Below are positions 7,474-14,703 of a DNA stretch of 16,181 bases, piece after piece; the stretch's first letter is position 1; each line of letters begins with the position of its first letter. The notes beneath the pieces are model-generated. The model was not told the origin of the DNA. It searched no databases and worked only from the letters and a program-made list of their open reading frames with translations. This DNA is from Parabacteroides sp. (GTDB lineage Bacteria; Bacteroidota; Bacteroidia; Bacteroidales; Tannerellaceae): positions 1 through 16,181 of the forward strand of contig DXRF01000039.1 in assembly GCA_019411205.1 (NCBI GenBank), given 5' to 3'. The position numbers were made by a program, and so were the translations under genes.

Positions 7474-8018
7474 TTATAGCGCGACAAAAAAGAAAGGAAA
7501 ATATAGCCGAATATCTGTTGTACATGTGGCAGGTGGAAGACCTGATACGTGCCAACAATTTCGATATGGATTCGATCCGCCGCACGATCGTAGAACGTTA
7601 CGACCAGCCGGACGGTGTAAAAGAAGAGATTGCCAAATGGTATGAGGAACTGATCGAGATGATGCGTTCCGAAGGGGTGATGGAAAAGGGACATATCCAG
7701 CTGAACAAGAATGTGATCATTGCCCTGACCGACCTGCACCTCCGTCTTCTGAAATCGCCGAAGGAAATGGTGTACGGGGCGGCCTATTATAAAACACTCC
7801 CTTTTATCGTTCAGCTCCGTGCCAAATCGGGCGGCGAGGACTTGCCTGAGTTGGAGACTTGTTTCAATGCTATTTACGGTTTCCTGATGCTGAAGATGCA
7901 AGGGAAAGAAATCAGCCCCGAAACGATGGAGGGGATCAAACAGATCAGTTCGTTCCTGGCACTTCTGGCCGAGAAGTATCGTGAAGATATGAACGGGGAA
8001 CTGAAATTAGAAGAATAA
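7470..8018 (+). CDS. DUF4924 family protein
   Basis: This 182-residue, mostly alpha-helical, probably cytoplasmic protein has no signal or membrane segment. The opening MIIARQKRKENIAEYLLYMWQ and the blocks YYKTLPFIVQLRAKS and CFNAIYGFLMLKMQ match my knowledge of DUF4924, a family restricted largely to Bacteroidota and without known function. Its ATG overlaps the stop of the Mpl-like gene (ATGA at 7470-7473), so translation is probably coupled, and rfbD starts 6 bp after its stop. The tight packing suggests joint expression with envelope-related genes, but no reaction can be assigned. Confidence 0.8.
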   Translation: MIIARQKRKENIAEYLLYMWQVEDLIRANNFDMDSIRRTIVERYDQPDGVKEEIAKWYEELIEMMRSEGVMEKGHIQLNKNVIIALTDLHLRLLKSPKEMVYGAAYYKTLPFIVQLRAKSGGEDLPELETCFNAIYGFLMLKMQGKEISPETMEGIKQISSFLALLAEKYREDMNGELKLEE

Positions 8019-8024
8019 GACAAG

Positions 8025-8891
8025 ATGAAAACGATTTTAGTAACAGGGGCTAACGGGCAACTGGGCAATTCGATCCGCCGGTTGGCTACCGGATATCCGC
8101 ACTATGCGTTTGTATTTACGGATGTGGATACGCTTGACATCTGCGATGCTCAAGCCGTAGAGGCTTTTGTCAAGGAGAAGCAAGTCGATTATATCATCAA
8201 TTGTGCCGCCTATACGGCTGTGGATAAGGCGGAGGATGACGAGGCTCTTTGCCTTCGTATCAACCGGGATGCCGTACGGAACTTAGGCGAGGCGGCGCGT
8301 ACGACAGGAGCGAGGGTGATCCATGTTTCTACCGACTATGTGTTCGACGGTACGAATCATTTGCCATATGTGGAAACGGACGAGACTTGTCCGGCTTCTG
8401 TCTACGGGCGTACGAAACTTGCCGGTGAACTGGCTTTGCAGGAGGTGTGCCCGGATGCGGTAATCATCCGTACGGCATGGTTGTACTCCGAGTTCGGTAA
8501 TAATTTTGTCAAGACGATGTTGCGTCTGGGAAATGAACGGGAACAGTTGTCTGTCGTGTTCGACCAGATTGGTTCGCCGACGTATGCCGGGGATCTGGCG
8601 GCTGCCATTTTAGCGGTGTTGGTGCAGGCGGAGGCGGGTGCTTTCGTTCCCGGTATCTATCATTATTCCAACGAAGGGGTTTGCAGTTGGTATGATTTTG
8701 CCGTGAAGATTATGGAGTTGGGCAATGCCCCCTGCCGTGTTCTCCCGATCGAATCCAAAGATTATCCGGCGAAGGCTGCCCGTCCGCATTTCAGTGTCTT
8801 GAACAAGGCTAAGATCAAAACGATCTATAAGATCAGTATATCCCATTGGGAAGCGAGTCTGCGTGAATGTATGAAAAGAATAACAAAATAA
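8025..8891 (+). CDS. rfbD: dTDP-4-dehydrorhamnose reductase
   Basis: RfbD/RmlD catalyses the last step of dTDP-L-rhamnose synthesis, NAD(P)H-dependent reduction of dTDP-4-dehydro-L-rhamnose, supplying rhamnose for surface polysaccharides. The 288-residue product is of normal length. It shows the Rossmann motif GANGQLG (8-14), the strand VSTDYVFDG (101-109) with the catalytic Thr, the Tyr127-x3-Lys131 pair in VYGRTK, and the RPHFSVLNKAKI segment near 253 typical of RmlD C-termini. The other dTDP-rhamnose genes (rfbA, rfbB, rfbC) are not in this window. The gene lies 6 bp after DUF4924 and 11 bp before prfC, so it is an internal operon member. Confidence 0.93.
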   Translation: MKTILVTGANGQLGNSIRRLATGYPHYAFVFTDVDTLDICDAQAVEAFVKEKQVDYIINCAAYTAVDKAEDDEALCLRINRDAVRNLGEAARTTGARVIHVSTDYVFDGTNHLPYVETDETCPASVYGRTKLAGELALQEVCPDAVIIRTAWLYSEFGNNFVKTMLRLGNEREQLSVVFDQIGSPTYAGDLAAAILAVLVQAEAGAFVPGIYHYSNEGVCSWYDFAVKIMELGNAPCRVLPIESKDYPAKAARPHFSVLNKAKIKTIYKISISHWEASLRECMKRITK

Positions 8892-8902
8892 GATAAATAA
8901 CA

Positions 8903-10483
8903 ATGAGTCAGTATTCAGAAGAGATTGAGAGAAGAAGAACGTTTGCTATTATCAGCCACCCGGATGCCGGTAAGACGACTCTTACCGAAAAACTGTTGCT
9001 CTTTGGTGGTGCCATTCATGTGGCAGGTGCCGTAAAGTCTAACAAGATCAAGAAGACTGCTACCTCCGACTGGATGGAAATTGAAAAGCAGCGTGGAATC
9101 TCCGTCGCAACCTCCGTGATGGCTTTCGACTATTCCGGCCATAAAATCAATATCCTCGATACGCCCGGTCACCAGGACTTCGCCGAAGATACGTTCCGTA
9201 CGCTGACGGCTGTGGATAGCGTTATTATCGTGATCGATACCGCAAAAGGTGTGGAAGCCCAGACCCGTAAACTGATGGAAGTCTGCCGTATGCGTAAGAC
9301 TCCCGTGATCGTGTTTGTCAATAAGATGGACCGCGACGGTAAGGACCCGTTCGATTTGCTGGACGAGATTGAAGAGGAACTGCATATCAATGTGCGTCCG
9401 CTGAGCTGGCCGATTGACATGGGACAGCGGTTCCGTGGCGTCTATAATATATATGAACAGAAACTGAACCTCTATACTCCGAGCAAGCAGTATGTGACGG
9501 AGAACGTGGAATTTAAGGATATCAACAGCCCGGAACTTGAAAACTATATCGAGGCCGGGCAGGCAGAGAAGCTCCGTTCCGATATCGAGCTGATAGAAGG
9601 GGTTTATCCCGAATTCGATGTCGATACCTACCTGAAAGGAGATATCGCTCCCGTGTTCTTTGGTTCTGCCTTGAATAACTTCGGGGTGAAAGAGTTGTTG
9701 GATTGCTTTATCAATATCGCTCCTTCTCCCCGTCCCGTATCGGCAGTGGAACGGGTGGTCGATCCGGAAGAGGATGCTTTCTCCGGCTTCGTTTTCAAAA
9801 TCCATGCCAATATGGACCCGAACCATCGCAGTTGTATTGCTTTCGTGAAGATCTGTTCCGGCCGTTTTGAACGTAATGCCAACTACAAACATGTCCGTTT
9901 CGGAAAGATGATGCGTTTCAGCAGTCCTACGGCTTTCATGGCGCAGAAGAAGGAAGTGGTGGACGAGGCTTTTGCCGGCGATATCATCGGTTTGCCTGAT
10001 ACCGGCAACTTCAAGATCGGTGATACGTTGACTTCCGGTGAAGAACTTCATTTCAAGGGATTGCCGAGTTTCTCTCCTGAAATGTTCAAGTATATCGAGA
10101 ATGCCGATCCGATGAAGGCCAAGCAGCTGAACAAGGGGATCGAGCAGTTGATGGATGAAGGTGTCGCCCAGCTCTTTACCAACCAGTTCAACGGACGTAA
10201 GATTATCGGAACAGTCGGACAGTTGCAGTTCGAAGTGATCCAGTACCGCTTGCTTCACGAATATGGCGCACAGTGTAAGTGGGAACCGATCAGCCTCTAT
10301 AAGGCTTGCTGGATAGAAAGTGACAATGCTGCCGCCCTTGAAAACTTCAAACGCCGTAAAGCTCAATATATGGCGCTCGACAAAGAGGGCCGCGATGTCT
10401 ATCTGGCCGATTCCAGCTATGTGTTGATGATGGCACAGCAGGATTTCCCCGATATCAAATTCCATTTTACCTCAGAGTTCTGA
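8903..10483 (+). CDS. prfC: Peptide chain release factor 3
   Basis: RF3 is a translational GTPase that releases RF1/RF2 from the ribosome after termination. The 526-residue product has the standard length and intact G motifs: SHPDAGKT (18-25, G1), DTPGHQDF (86-93, G3) and NKMD (140-143, G4). RF3-specific sequence includes EKQRGISVATSVMAF, the EAFAGDIIGL-like block DEAFAGDIIGLPDTGNFKIG, and FEVIQYRLLHEYG near the C-terminus. The start follows an A-rich leader (ATAAATAACA) 11 bp after rfbD. A 516-codon open frame on the opposite strand inside this gene is treated as a shadow. Confidence 0.97.
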   Translation: MSQYSEEIERRRTFAIISHPDAGKTTLTEKLLLFGGAIHVAGAVKSNKIKKTATSDWMEIEKQRGISVATSVMAFDYSGHKINILDTPGHQDFAEDTFRTLTAVDSVIIVIDTAKGVEAQTRKLMEVCRMRKTPVIVFVNKMDRDGKDPFDLLDEIEEELHINVRPLSWPIDMGQRFRGVYNIYEQKLNLYTPSKQYVTENVEFKDINSPELENYIEAGQAEKLRSDIELIEGVYPEFDVDTYLKGDIAPVFFGSALNNFGVKELLDCFINIAPSPRPVSAVERVVDPEEDAFSGFVFKIHANMDPNHRSCIAFVKICSGRFERNANYKHVRFGKMMRFSSPTAFMAQKKEVVDEAFAGDIIGLPDTGNFKIGDTLTSGEELHFKGLPSFSPEMFKYIENADPMKAKQLNKGIEQLMDEGVAQLFTNQFNGRKIIGTVGQLQFEVIQYRLLHEYGAQCKWEPISLYKACWIESDNAAALENFKRRKAQYMALDKEGRDVYLADSSYVLMMAQQDFPDIKFHFTSEF

Positions 10484-10508
10484 TAATATTTATATATAAT
10501 AAAGTAAA

Positions 10509-10994
10509 ATGAAGAAGTTATTTATTTCATGCATGATTGCCTTTATGGCGATTTGCTCGGCCGGTGCACAGGAGGTGTATATTGGCGGTGGTTTTACAGT
10601 CGGTAGTGAAGATAGTGAGTTTATTTTCCAGATCTCACCGGAAGTAGGATGTCATTTGACTGACCAATGGGCCGTGGGAGGTGAAATCGGTTATACGCAT
10701 TACGATGGTTATAACCGTTTCCAGTTTGCTCCGTATGCTCGCTACACGTTTTATAAGACGGGTATTGTGGGATTGTTTGTCGATGGGACGATTGGGATTG
10801 CCGCCGGTGACGGTGATACCGGTTTCCGGTTGGGATTGCGTCCGGGACTTTCTTTGAAAGCGACGGAACATATATCTTTTGTCACTAAAGTCGGATTTCT
10901 TGGTTATAGCGATTCGTATAACGGAGCTTCTGATTTTGCAGGTGTGAACTTCGACACGGAAAATATCAGCATCGGTTTCCATTATAATTTTTGA
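10509..10994 (+). CDS. Small outer-membrane beta-barrel protein
   Basis: The 161-residue product has a clear Sec signal (MKKLFISCMIAFMAICSAGA, likely cut before Gln21). The mature part has alternating hydrophobic/polar segments rich in Gly and aromatics, such as QEVYIGGGFTVGSE, WAVGGEIGYTHYDGY, FQFAPYARYTFYKTG and LRPGLSLKATEHISFVTKVG. It ends in the aromatic residue Phe (ISIGFHYNF), as outer-membrane beta-barrels often do. About eight strands fit the size, resembling OmpA/OmpX-like barrels. No function can be assigned. The gene begins 25 bp after prfC and precedes a hairpin terminator, so it is probably the last gene of the plus-strand run. Confidence 0.85.
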   Translation: MKKLFISCMIAFMAICSAGAQEVYIGGGFTVGSEDSEFIFQISPEVGCHLTDQWAVGGEIGYTHYDGYNRFQFAPYARYTFYKTGIVGLFVDGTIGIAAGDGDTGFRLGLRPGLSLKATEHISFVTKVGFLGYSDSYNGASDFAGVNFDTENISIGFHYNF

Positions 10995-11014
10995 CAGGAG
11001 GCATCCTGAAGAGA

Positions 11015-11068
11015 GAGAGAAGGAATCGGAAAGGGCAGGAAGACGGCTTTTCCGGTTCCTTTTCTTTT
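11015..11068 (+). terminator. Intrinsic terminator between convergent genes
   Basis: Arm 11020-11032 pairs with 11049-11061 over 13 bp with one G-U wobble, and the pairing extends outward through the GA repeat and TTTCTTTT. The plus-strand stem is followed by a T-rich run. The minus-strand side is also pyrimidine-rich (TCTCTCTCTC), so it may also serve the convergent nucleotidase gene. Confidence 0.75.
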
Positions 11069-11077
11069 AGGTGTAAG

Positions 11078-11773
11078 TTATAAGATCCGTTTGATCTCCT
11101 CCAAGCTTCCGACCATGTAAGTCGGCGTAAACCCTTTTGCCGGCAATCTTTTCGGATTCAGCCATAGCTGGTCGATTTTGGAATTGTGGGCACCGATAAT
11201 GTCCGCTTCCCAACTGTCGCCGATCATCAGGCTTTCGCTTCGGCGGGAGTTGGTGTTTTTAAGGGCGAAATCGAAAATACCCTTATGAGGCTTCTGGATG
11301 CAGGCATCTTCGGAAAGGATCATCTTTTCGAAATAAGGAGCCAGGCCCGAATTGCTGAGTTTTTTGAACTGGACTTCCCGAAAACCGTTGGACAGGATAT
11401 ACATGCGGTAGGAGGGGCGCAGGTATTCCAATAGCTCGATTGCACCCGGTACCAAGCGCGTCTTACGGGTTGTCCGTTGCAGGAAGTCGTTGTTGATCGC
11501 CAGTACCGACTCTGTATCTTCTATTCCTAAGGGGCGGAGCATATAGCGAAAACGTTCGATGATCAACGTCTGGCGGTCTATTTCATTGTTGCGGTACTGC
11601 TCCCATAGCCGGTTGTTGTGTGGCCAGTAGATATCGAAGAAAGCCTCGAAGGAGGCATAATACCGGTCAAAGTGGTGAGCGGTATATACTTCTTCGAGGC
11701 ATTCCTTATTATTATGGTACGTGTCCCAAAGGGTATCGTCCAAATCAATGAAAAGACTTTTGTATTTCATCAT
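11078..11773 (-). CDS. YjjG-family HAD pyrimidine nucleotidase
   Basis: This is a haloacid dehalogenase superfamily phosphatase of the YjjG type, which dephosphorylates (often non-canonical) pyrimidine nucleoside monophosphates and so helps house-clean the nucleotide pool. The 231-residue product has motif I DLDDT (Asp10, Asp12), an alpha-helical cap (about 20-100), motif II LSNG (Ser128), motif III Lys161 in QKPHKGIF, and motif IV MIGDSWEADI (Asp186, Asp191). All catalytic positions are intact. The start overlaps the stop of the upstream lipoprotein gene (ATGA), so translation is likely coupled. A second ATG directly follows the first and either may be used. Its physiological substrate is not known from sequence. 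Confidence 0.9.
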   Translation of the reverse strand: MMKYKSLFIDLDDTLWDTYHNNKECLEEVYTAHHFDRYYASFEAFFDIYWPHNNRLWEQYRNNEIDRQTLIIERFRYMLRPLGIEDTESVLAINNDFLQRTTRKTRLVPGAIELLEYLRPSYRMYILSNGFREVQFKKLSNSGLAPYFEKMILSEDACIQKPHKGIFDFALKNTNSRRSESLMIGDSWEADIIGAHNSKIDQLWLNPKRLPAKGFTPTYMVGSLEEIKRIL

Positions 11774-12642
11774 CCTACTTCAATCACCAAATACTTGCCA
11801 AGGCTCCAGAACGTTTTTTCGTCTGTGATCTTCAACGTCATATTGCCGTCTTCGTCCTTTACAAATTCGTAAGAACCTTCCGGGTGATTGGATTTCAGTT
11901 TTGCCTTACCTGCGAACAACGGGATTTCCTTCACTTCGCGGATATCGACAGAGATGAAATAGTCTTTGTTGAAACCGCTCTGCAACACTTTGGATTTGGC
12001 AAACAAACCGCCGCCGGAAAGGATTTTCTGGTCTTTCAGTTCTTTCGCCGTGCCGAAGCAATAATAAGCAGTATGAAGTTTCTTGTCCTGTTCCTGTAAC
12101 TTCTCGGACTGTGCCGCAGTCGTAGTGGACAGGTCTTCTACGTCTTCATTCAAAGAAGCAACCATTTCATCCAATTCCTGGATACGAACATTCTTCTTAG
12201 CCAGATCTTCCTGTAGCATGACGATCATATTGGCTTTCTGGTCAAGTTCGGAAGAAAGGCGGCTGATTGTTTTTTTCAAAGCGGAAGATTGGATTCCGCT
12301 CTTTTTCAGTTTCTCTTCCAGTTCGCTGATCTGCTGTTTGTTCTTTTTCAGTGTTTCACTGATCAACTGCATGTTTTCTTTGATCTGTTCGCGGCTGCTC
12401 TTATTCAGATCTCCTTTTTGCTGCTGTATGTTGAGATAATTTTCTGCATCACGGATAGACTGGATATCCGCCTCAACCTCGTTCAGAGTGCTGAGGATTT
12501 CATCCATTTCGGCATTGCTTTTAGTGTTTTCGATTCTCAGAGAGTCGTTTTCTGCTTTCAGCTTCTTGTATTCTGCTGAATTCTGTCCGCAGGAGGCCAG
12601 CATGGCTGTGCAAATCGTTGTTGCAATTAATACTTTCTTCAT
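11770..12642 (-). CDS. Coiled-coil lipoprotein, Cbp1-like
   Basis: This is a 290-residue lipoprotein with lipobox LASC (Cys18). Residues about 23-195 are a long Glu/Lys/Gln-rich coiled coil (EYKKLKAENDSLRIEN, SELEEKLKKSG, LNEDVEDLSTTT), and a compact C-terminal domain (about 200-290) includes AYYCFGTAKELKDQKILSGG and TFWSLGKYLVIEVG. By recall it resembles the Bacteroides Cbp1 collagen-binding glycoprotein family, but collagen binding should not be assumed. A possible Bacteroidota O-glycosylation site (D-S-L) sits at 33-35. The gene is 18 bp downstream of rsmI and overlaps the nucleotidase gene by four bases. Surface exposure or periplasmic orientation cannot be decided here. Confidence 0.75.
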   Translation of the reverse strand: MKKVLIATTICTAMLASCGQNSAEYKKLKAENDSLRIENTKSNAEMDEILSTLNEVEADIQSIRDAENYLNIQQQKGDLNKSSREQIKENMQLISETLKKNKQQISELEEKLKKSGIQSSALKKTISRLSSELDQKANMIVMLQEDLAKKNVRIQELDEMVASLNEDVEDLSTTTAAQSEKLQEQDKKLHTAYYCFGTAKELKDQKILSGGGLFAKSKVLQSGFNKDYFISVDIREVKEIPLFAGKAKLKSNHPEGSYEFVKDEDGNMTLKITDEKTFWSLGKYLVIEVG

Positions 12643-12660
12643 GTTCTTTCTGTTGTTACG

Positions 12661-13371
12661 TTAAACTTCTGTACCTGTCTCTGTCTCTTTGTCCTTTTTA
12701 TCTTTTAAGCCTGCTAATACAATAACAATTTCACCTTTAGGTTCGTTCACGGTGAAGTGGGTGATCACTTCTTCCAGTGTGCCGCGTACGGTTTCTTCGT
12801 GTATCTTCGATATTTCACGTGATACGGAAACCGGGCGGTCATTCCCGAAAAACTCGGCTAATTGCGTCAATGTTTTGACCAGCCGGAAAGGTGACTCATA
12901 GAAAATGATGGTGCGGTATTCCGTCGAGAGTTCTTTCAAACGTGTCTGCCTTCCCTTTTTCTGGGGAAGAAAGCCTTCGAAACAAAATTTCTCGTTGGGC
13001 AATCCTGAAGCAACTAATGCCGGGACGAAAGCTGTGGCCCCCGGCAGGCATTCCACTTCTACCCCCTGACGCACACATTCACGCACTAACATGAATCCGG
13101 GATCGGATATTGCGGGCGTACCGGCATCCGACACCAATGCAATGTTTTCGCCTGCCTTGATACGGGCAGCTACTTGTTCGACTGTTTTATGTTCGTTGAA
13201 CTTATGGTGCGACTGCATCCTGTTTTGTATCTCGAAATGTTTGAGTAGGATACCTGTAGTACGCGTGTCTTCCGCCAGAATGAGATCGGCCTCTTTCAAC
13301 ACGCGGATTGCCCGGAACGTCATGTCTTCCAGATTTCCGACGGGAGTGGGTACTACTGTTAATTTTGCCAT
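12661..13371 (-). CDS. rsmI: 16S rRNA (cytidine1402-2'-O)-methyltransferase
   Basis: RsmI uses S-adenosylmethionine to 2'-O-methylate C1402 of 16S rRNA in the decoding centre. From the ATG at 13371 the product has 236 residues, normal for the family. Motifs seen are VPTPVGNLEDMT (7-18), EDTR (34-37), SDAGTPAISDPG (81-92), PGATA (110-114) and FYESP (157-161). The frame is open for 23 further codons upstream to 13440, but that part is a translation of the AATTGAC repeat (FNCQLSIINCQL), so I reject the longer start. The Cbp1-like gene follows 18 bp downstream. Confidence 0.95.
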   Translation of the reverse strand: MAKLTVVPTPVGNLEDMTFRAIRVLKEADLILAEDTRTTGILLKHFEIQNRMQSHHKFNEHKTVEQVAARIKAGENIALVSDAGTPAISDPGFMLVRECVRQGVEVECLPGATAFVPALVASGLPNEKFCFEGFLPQKKGRQTRLKELSTEYRTIIFYESPFRLVKTLTQLAEFFGNDRPVSVSREISKIHEETVRGTLEEVITHFTVNEPKGEIVIVLAGLKDKKDKETETGTEV

Positions 13372-13381
13372 AGCACTTTTT

Positions 13382-13459
13382 AATTGACAATTGATAATTG
13401 ACAATTGACAATTAAAAGACAAAGACAAAAAACATGTCAATTGCCCATTGTCAATTGTC
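13382..13459. repeat. AATTGAC heptamer repeats with inverted copies
   Basis: Four 7-bp units (AATTGAC, AATTGAT, AATTGAC, AATTGAC) run from 13382 to 13409 and are followed by AATT. After a purine-rich linker, inverted copies (GTCAATTG at 13436-13443, TTGTCAATTGTC at 13448-13459) follow. The two halves can fold into an imperfect hairpin. The element fills the gap between the Pro/Glu-rich gene and rsmI. Similar AATTGTCAATTG strings are, from recall, common between genes in Bacteroidales. Confidence 0.7.
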
Positions 13460-13465
13460 TATTGC

Positions 13466-14257
13466 TTAGAGGAAGCGTTTTTCAAGCAGCTTGATAAAGT
13501 CTGCTACCGCTTCATCTTCTATATTCCACTTTAATTCGTTATTTAAATAGGTGACCGAGTCTTCATACGAATGAAGACCGTTCAGGTCGTTGATTGCTTT
13601 GTTCATCCGTGCCTCATCTCCTCCGAACAGTTCGCGGCGGAAACGAAAACGATCGTTCAGGCTGAATGCCTTACGGAAGTCCGAAAGGTTTTTCTTCTCC
13701 AACAGGTCGTTGAGAAATAATCCGGGACGCTCTGCGGAGATCACTTTCTCGGGTGTTTCCACTGCGGGAGCCTCTGATTCTTCAACGAGATTTGGCTCCG
13801 GTTTGGCCGGGGATTCCTTTTCAGCAGGAAGTTCCTGTCTGGTTTCCTCTGCGGGAGTCATTATGGGGGCCGGTTGAACAACTGCCGGTTCTTCTTCAGG
13901 CTTTTCCTCCAAGGGGGCCTCTTTTGCGGTTTCTTCCGTTACGGCCCGTTTGTTTTCCGGTTCTTGGGGGATTGGCTCCGTCTCTGCCTGTACCGTCTGT
14001 ACCGGGATGGCGACCGATGGGGGGATAGACTGGATCAATGCTTGATGTTCTTCCATCTGTTTGCGTAGCATTTCGATCTGAGCCGTTTCCAAAGCATGCA
14101 GATCCTTCAGAATCTTATGGGTGAGGTCGAAAGTCTGGCCGAAAAAAGACACCGGATACACTTCTGCATCCCGCATGCCGGCAACCAGCGTTTCAAGCTC
14201 CCGGATATCCAGAAGCAGATAATCTATTTTTTCTTTATTCGCCATTCTTTTTACCAT
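13466..14257 (-). CDS. Pro/Glu-rich cytoplasmic protein of unknown function
   Basis: I do not recognise a named family. The 263-residue product has three parts. The N-terminal helical region (about 5-75, DYLLLDIRELETLVAGMRDAEVYP and a predicted helix through ALETAQIEMLRKQMEEHQ) may form a coiled coil. A low-complexity Pro/Glu/Ala/Val linker runs from about 78 to 177. The compact C-terminal domain (about 178-263, LNDLLEKKNLSDFRKAFSLNDRFRFRRELFGG and a helical LYN/LNNELKW tail) is probably the conserved part. No signal or membrane segment is seen. The start at 14257 gives MVKR-MANKEK, and the inner ATG at 14245 is equally or more likely. A full -7 box lies at 14297-14304. It is upstream of rsmI but separated by the repeat region, so co-transcription is uncertain. 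Confidence 0.75.
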   Translation of the reverse strand: MVKRMANKEKIDYLLLDIRELETLVAGMRDAEVYPVSFFGQTFDLTHKILKDLHALETAQIEMLRKQMEEHQALIQSIPPSVAIPVQTVQAETEPIPQEPENKRAVTEETAKEAPLEEKPEEEPAVVQPAPIMTPAEETRQELPAEKESPAKPEPNLVEESEAPAVETPEKVISAERPGLFLNDLLEKKNLSDFRKAFSLNDRFRFRRELFGGDEARMNKAINDLNGLHSYEDSVTYLNNELKWNIEDEAVADFIKLLEKRFL

Positions 14258-14296
14258 TCATGGAAACCTGCAAGCAAGTTTTCGTTTATATTGCAA

Positions 14297-14304
14297 CAAA
14301 AATA
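14297..14304 (-). promoter_or_regulatory. -7 box for the Pro/Glu-rich gene
   Basis: The minus strand reads TATTTTTG, a full TAnnTTTG match, about 40-50 bp before the candidate start codons at 14257 and 14245. No clear TTTG -33 box is seen at standard spacing. Confidence 0.5.
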
Positions 14305-14468
14305 GGCATTTCTTATATATGTAACGTATTTATTGTATGAAATATTGTTATTCCTTGCCGTTATAAAGGTAGGACAACCGTACTAAAATATTCCATTATC
14401 AGAGATCGAGTCGGCCCCGGAAGGTTCTATTTAAGCGATAATAGCCATGTTTCTGTTGTCAAACAGCC

Positions 14469-14578
14469 CAATCACAGAGCTTTTGACCTTGGTCGAAAAC
14501 CTTTTCGCCCTTGGTCAAAAGCCCTTTCGACACTGGTCAAAAATCTTTTTGACTAAGGGCGAAAAGTAAAGGAGTGAT
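14469..14578. repeat. 22-bp periodic repeat array (GGTCRAAAA-TTTYGMC)
   Basis: GGTC or GGGC followed by RAAAA recurs at 14491, 14513, 14535 and 14557, exactly 22 bp apart, with a half-unit (CTTTTGACCTT) before the first. Full units match at 15-16 of 22 positions. Each unit is a partial dyad: GGTCRAAAA pairs with TTTYGMC of the same or the neighbouring unit. The CTTTTCGCCCTTGGTC block (14501-14516) is nearly the reverse complement of the stretch around 14551-14566. Long alternative hairpins are therefore possible. Confidence 0.8.
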
Positions 14579-14703
14579 AGTGATCGCTGTTAATACCTGT
14601 GCATTTGTTTGTTGATTAACATTGTAGCCTCCTTATTTTTCGCTTGAATATAGAAGAGGTGGAACCGGGAAGGTGTGGCCAATCAAAATCAGGACGAGAC
14701 ATT

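Larger units (their letters stand above)
14258..14703. other. 446-bp gene-free stretch
   Basis: No convincing coding sequence is seen here on either strand. It holds the promoter of the Pro/Glu-rich gene near 14300, an AT-rich segment (14305-14450), a short CTGTT/AACAG hairpin at 14453-14466, the 22-bp repeat array (14469-14578), and a GTTAAT/ATTAAC pair flanking 20 bp near 14589-14620. The last 60 bases before the helicase stop show no clear terminator or other feature. Confidence 0.7.

Noticed and set aside
8915..10465. 516-codon open frame antisense to prfC
   Set aside because: It lies wholly inside a clear RF3 gene, has no recognisable domain, and such mirror frames arise from codon bias. 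No promoter was found for it.
13372..13440. RsmI start at 13440
   Set aside because: The extra 23 codons are read from the AATTGAC repeat, and the family-like start MAKLTVVPTP is at 13371.
14369..14377. GTAGGACAA shared with the loop-proximal part of the 28-bp palindrome
   Set aside because: A nine-base match with no surrounding similarity is likely by chance in 16 kb.
14469..14578. CRISPR array
   Set aside because: The repeats are adjacent, degenerate and 22 bp long with no unique spacers, and no cas gene is present.
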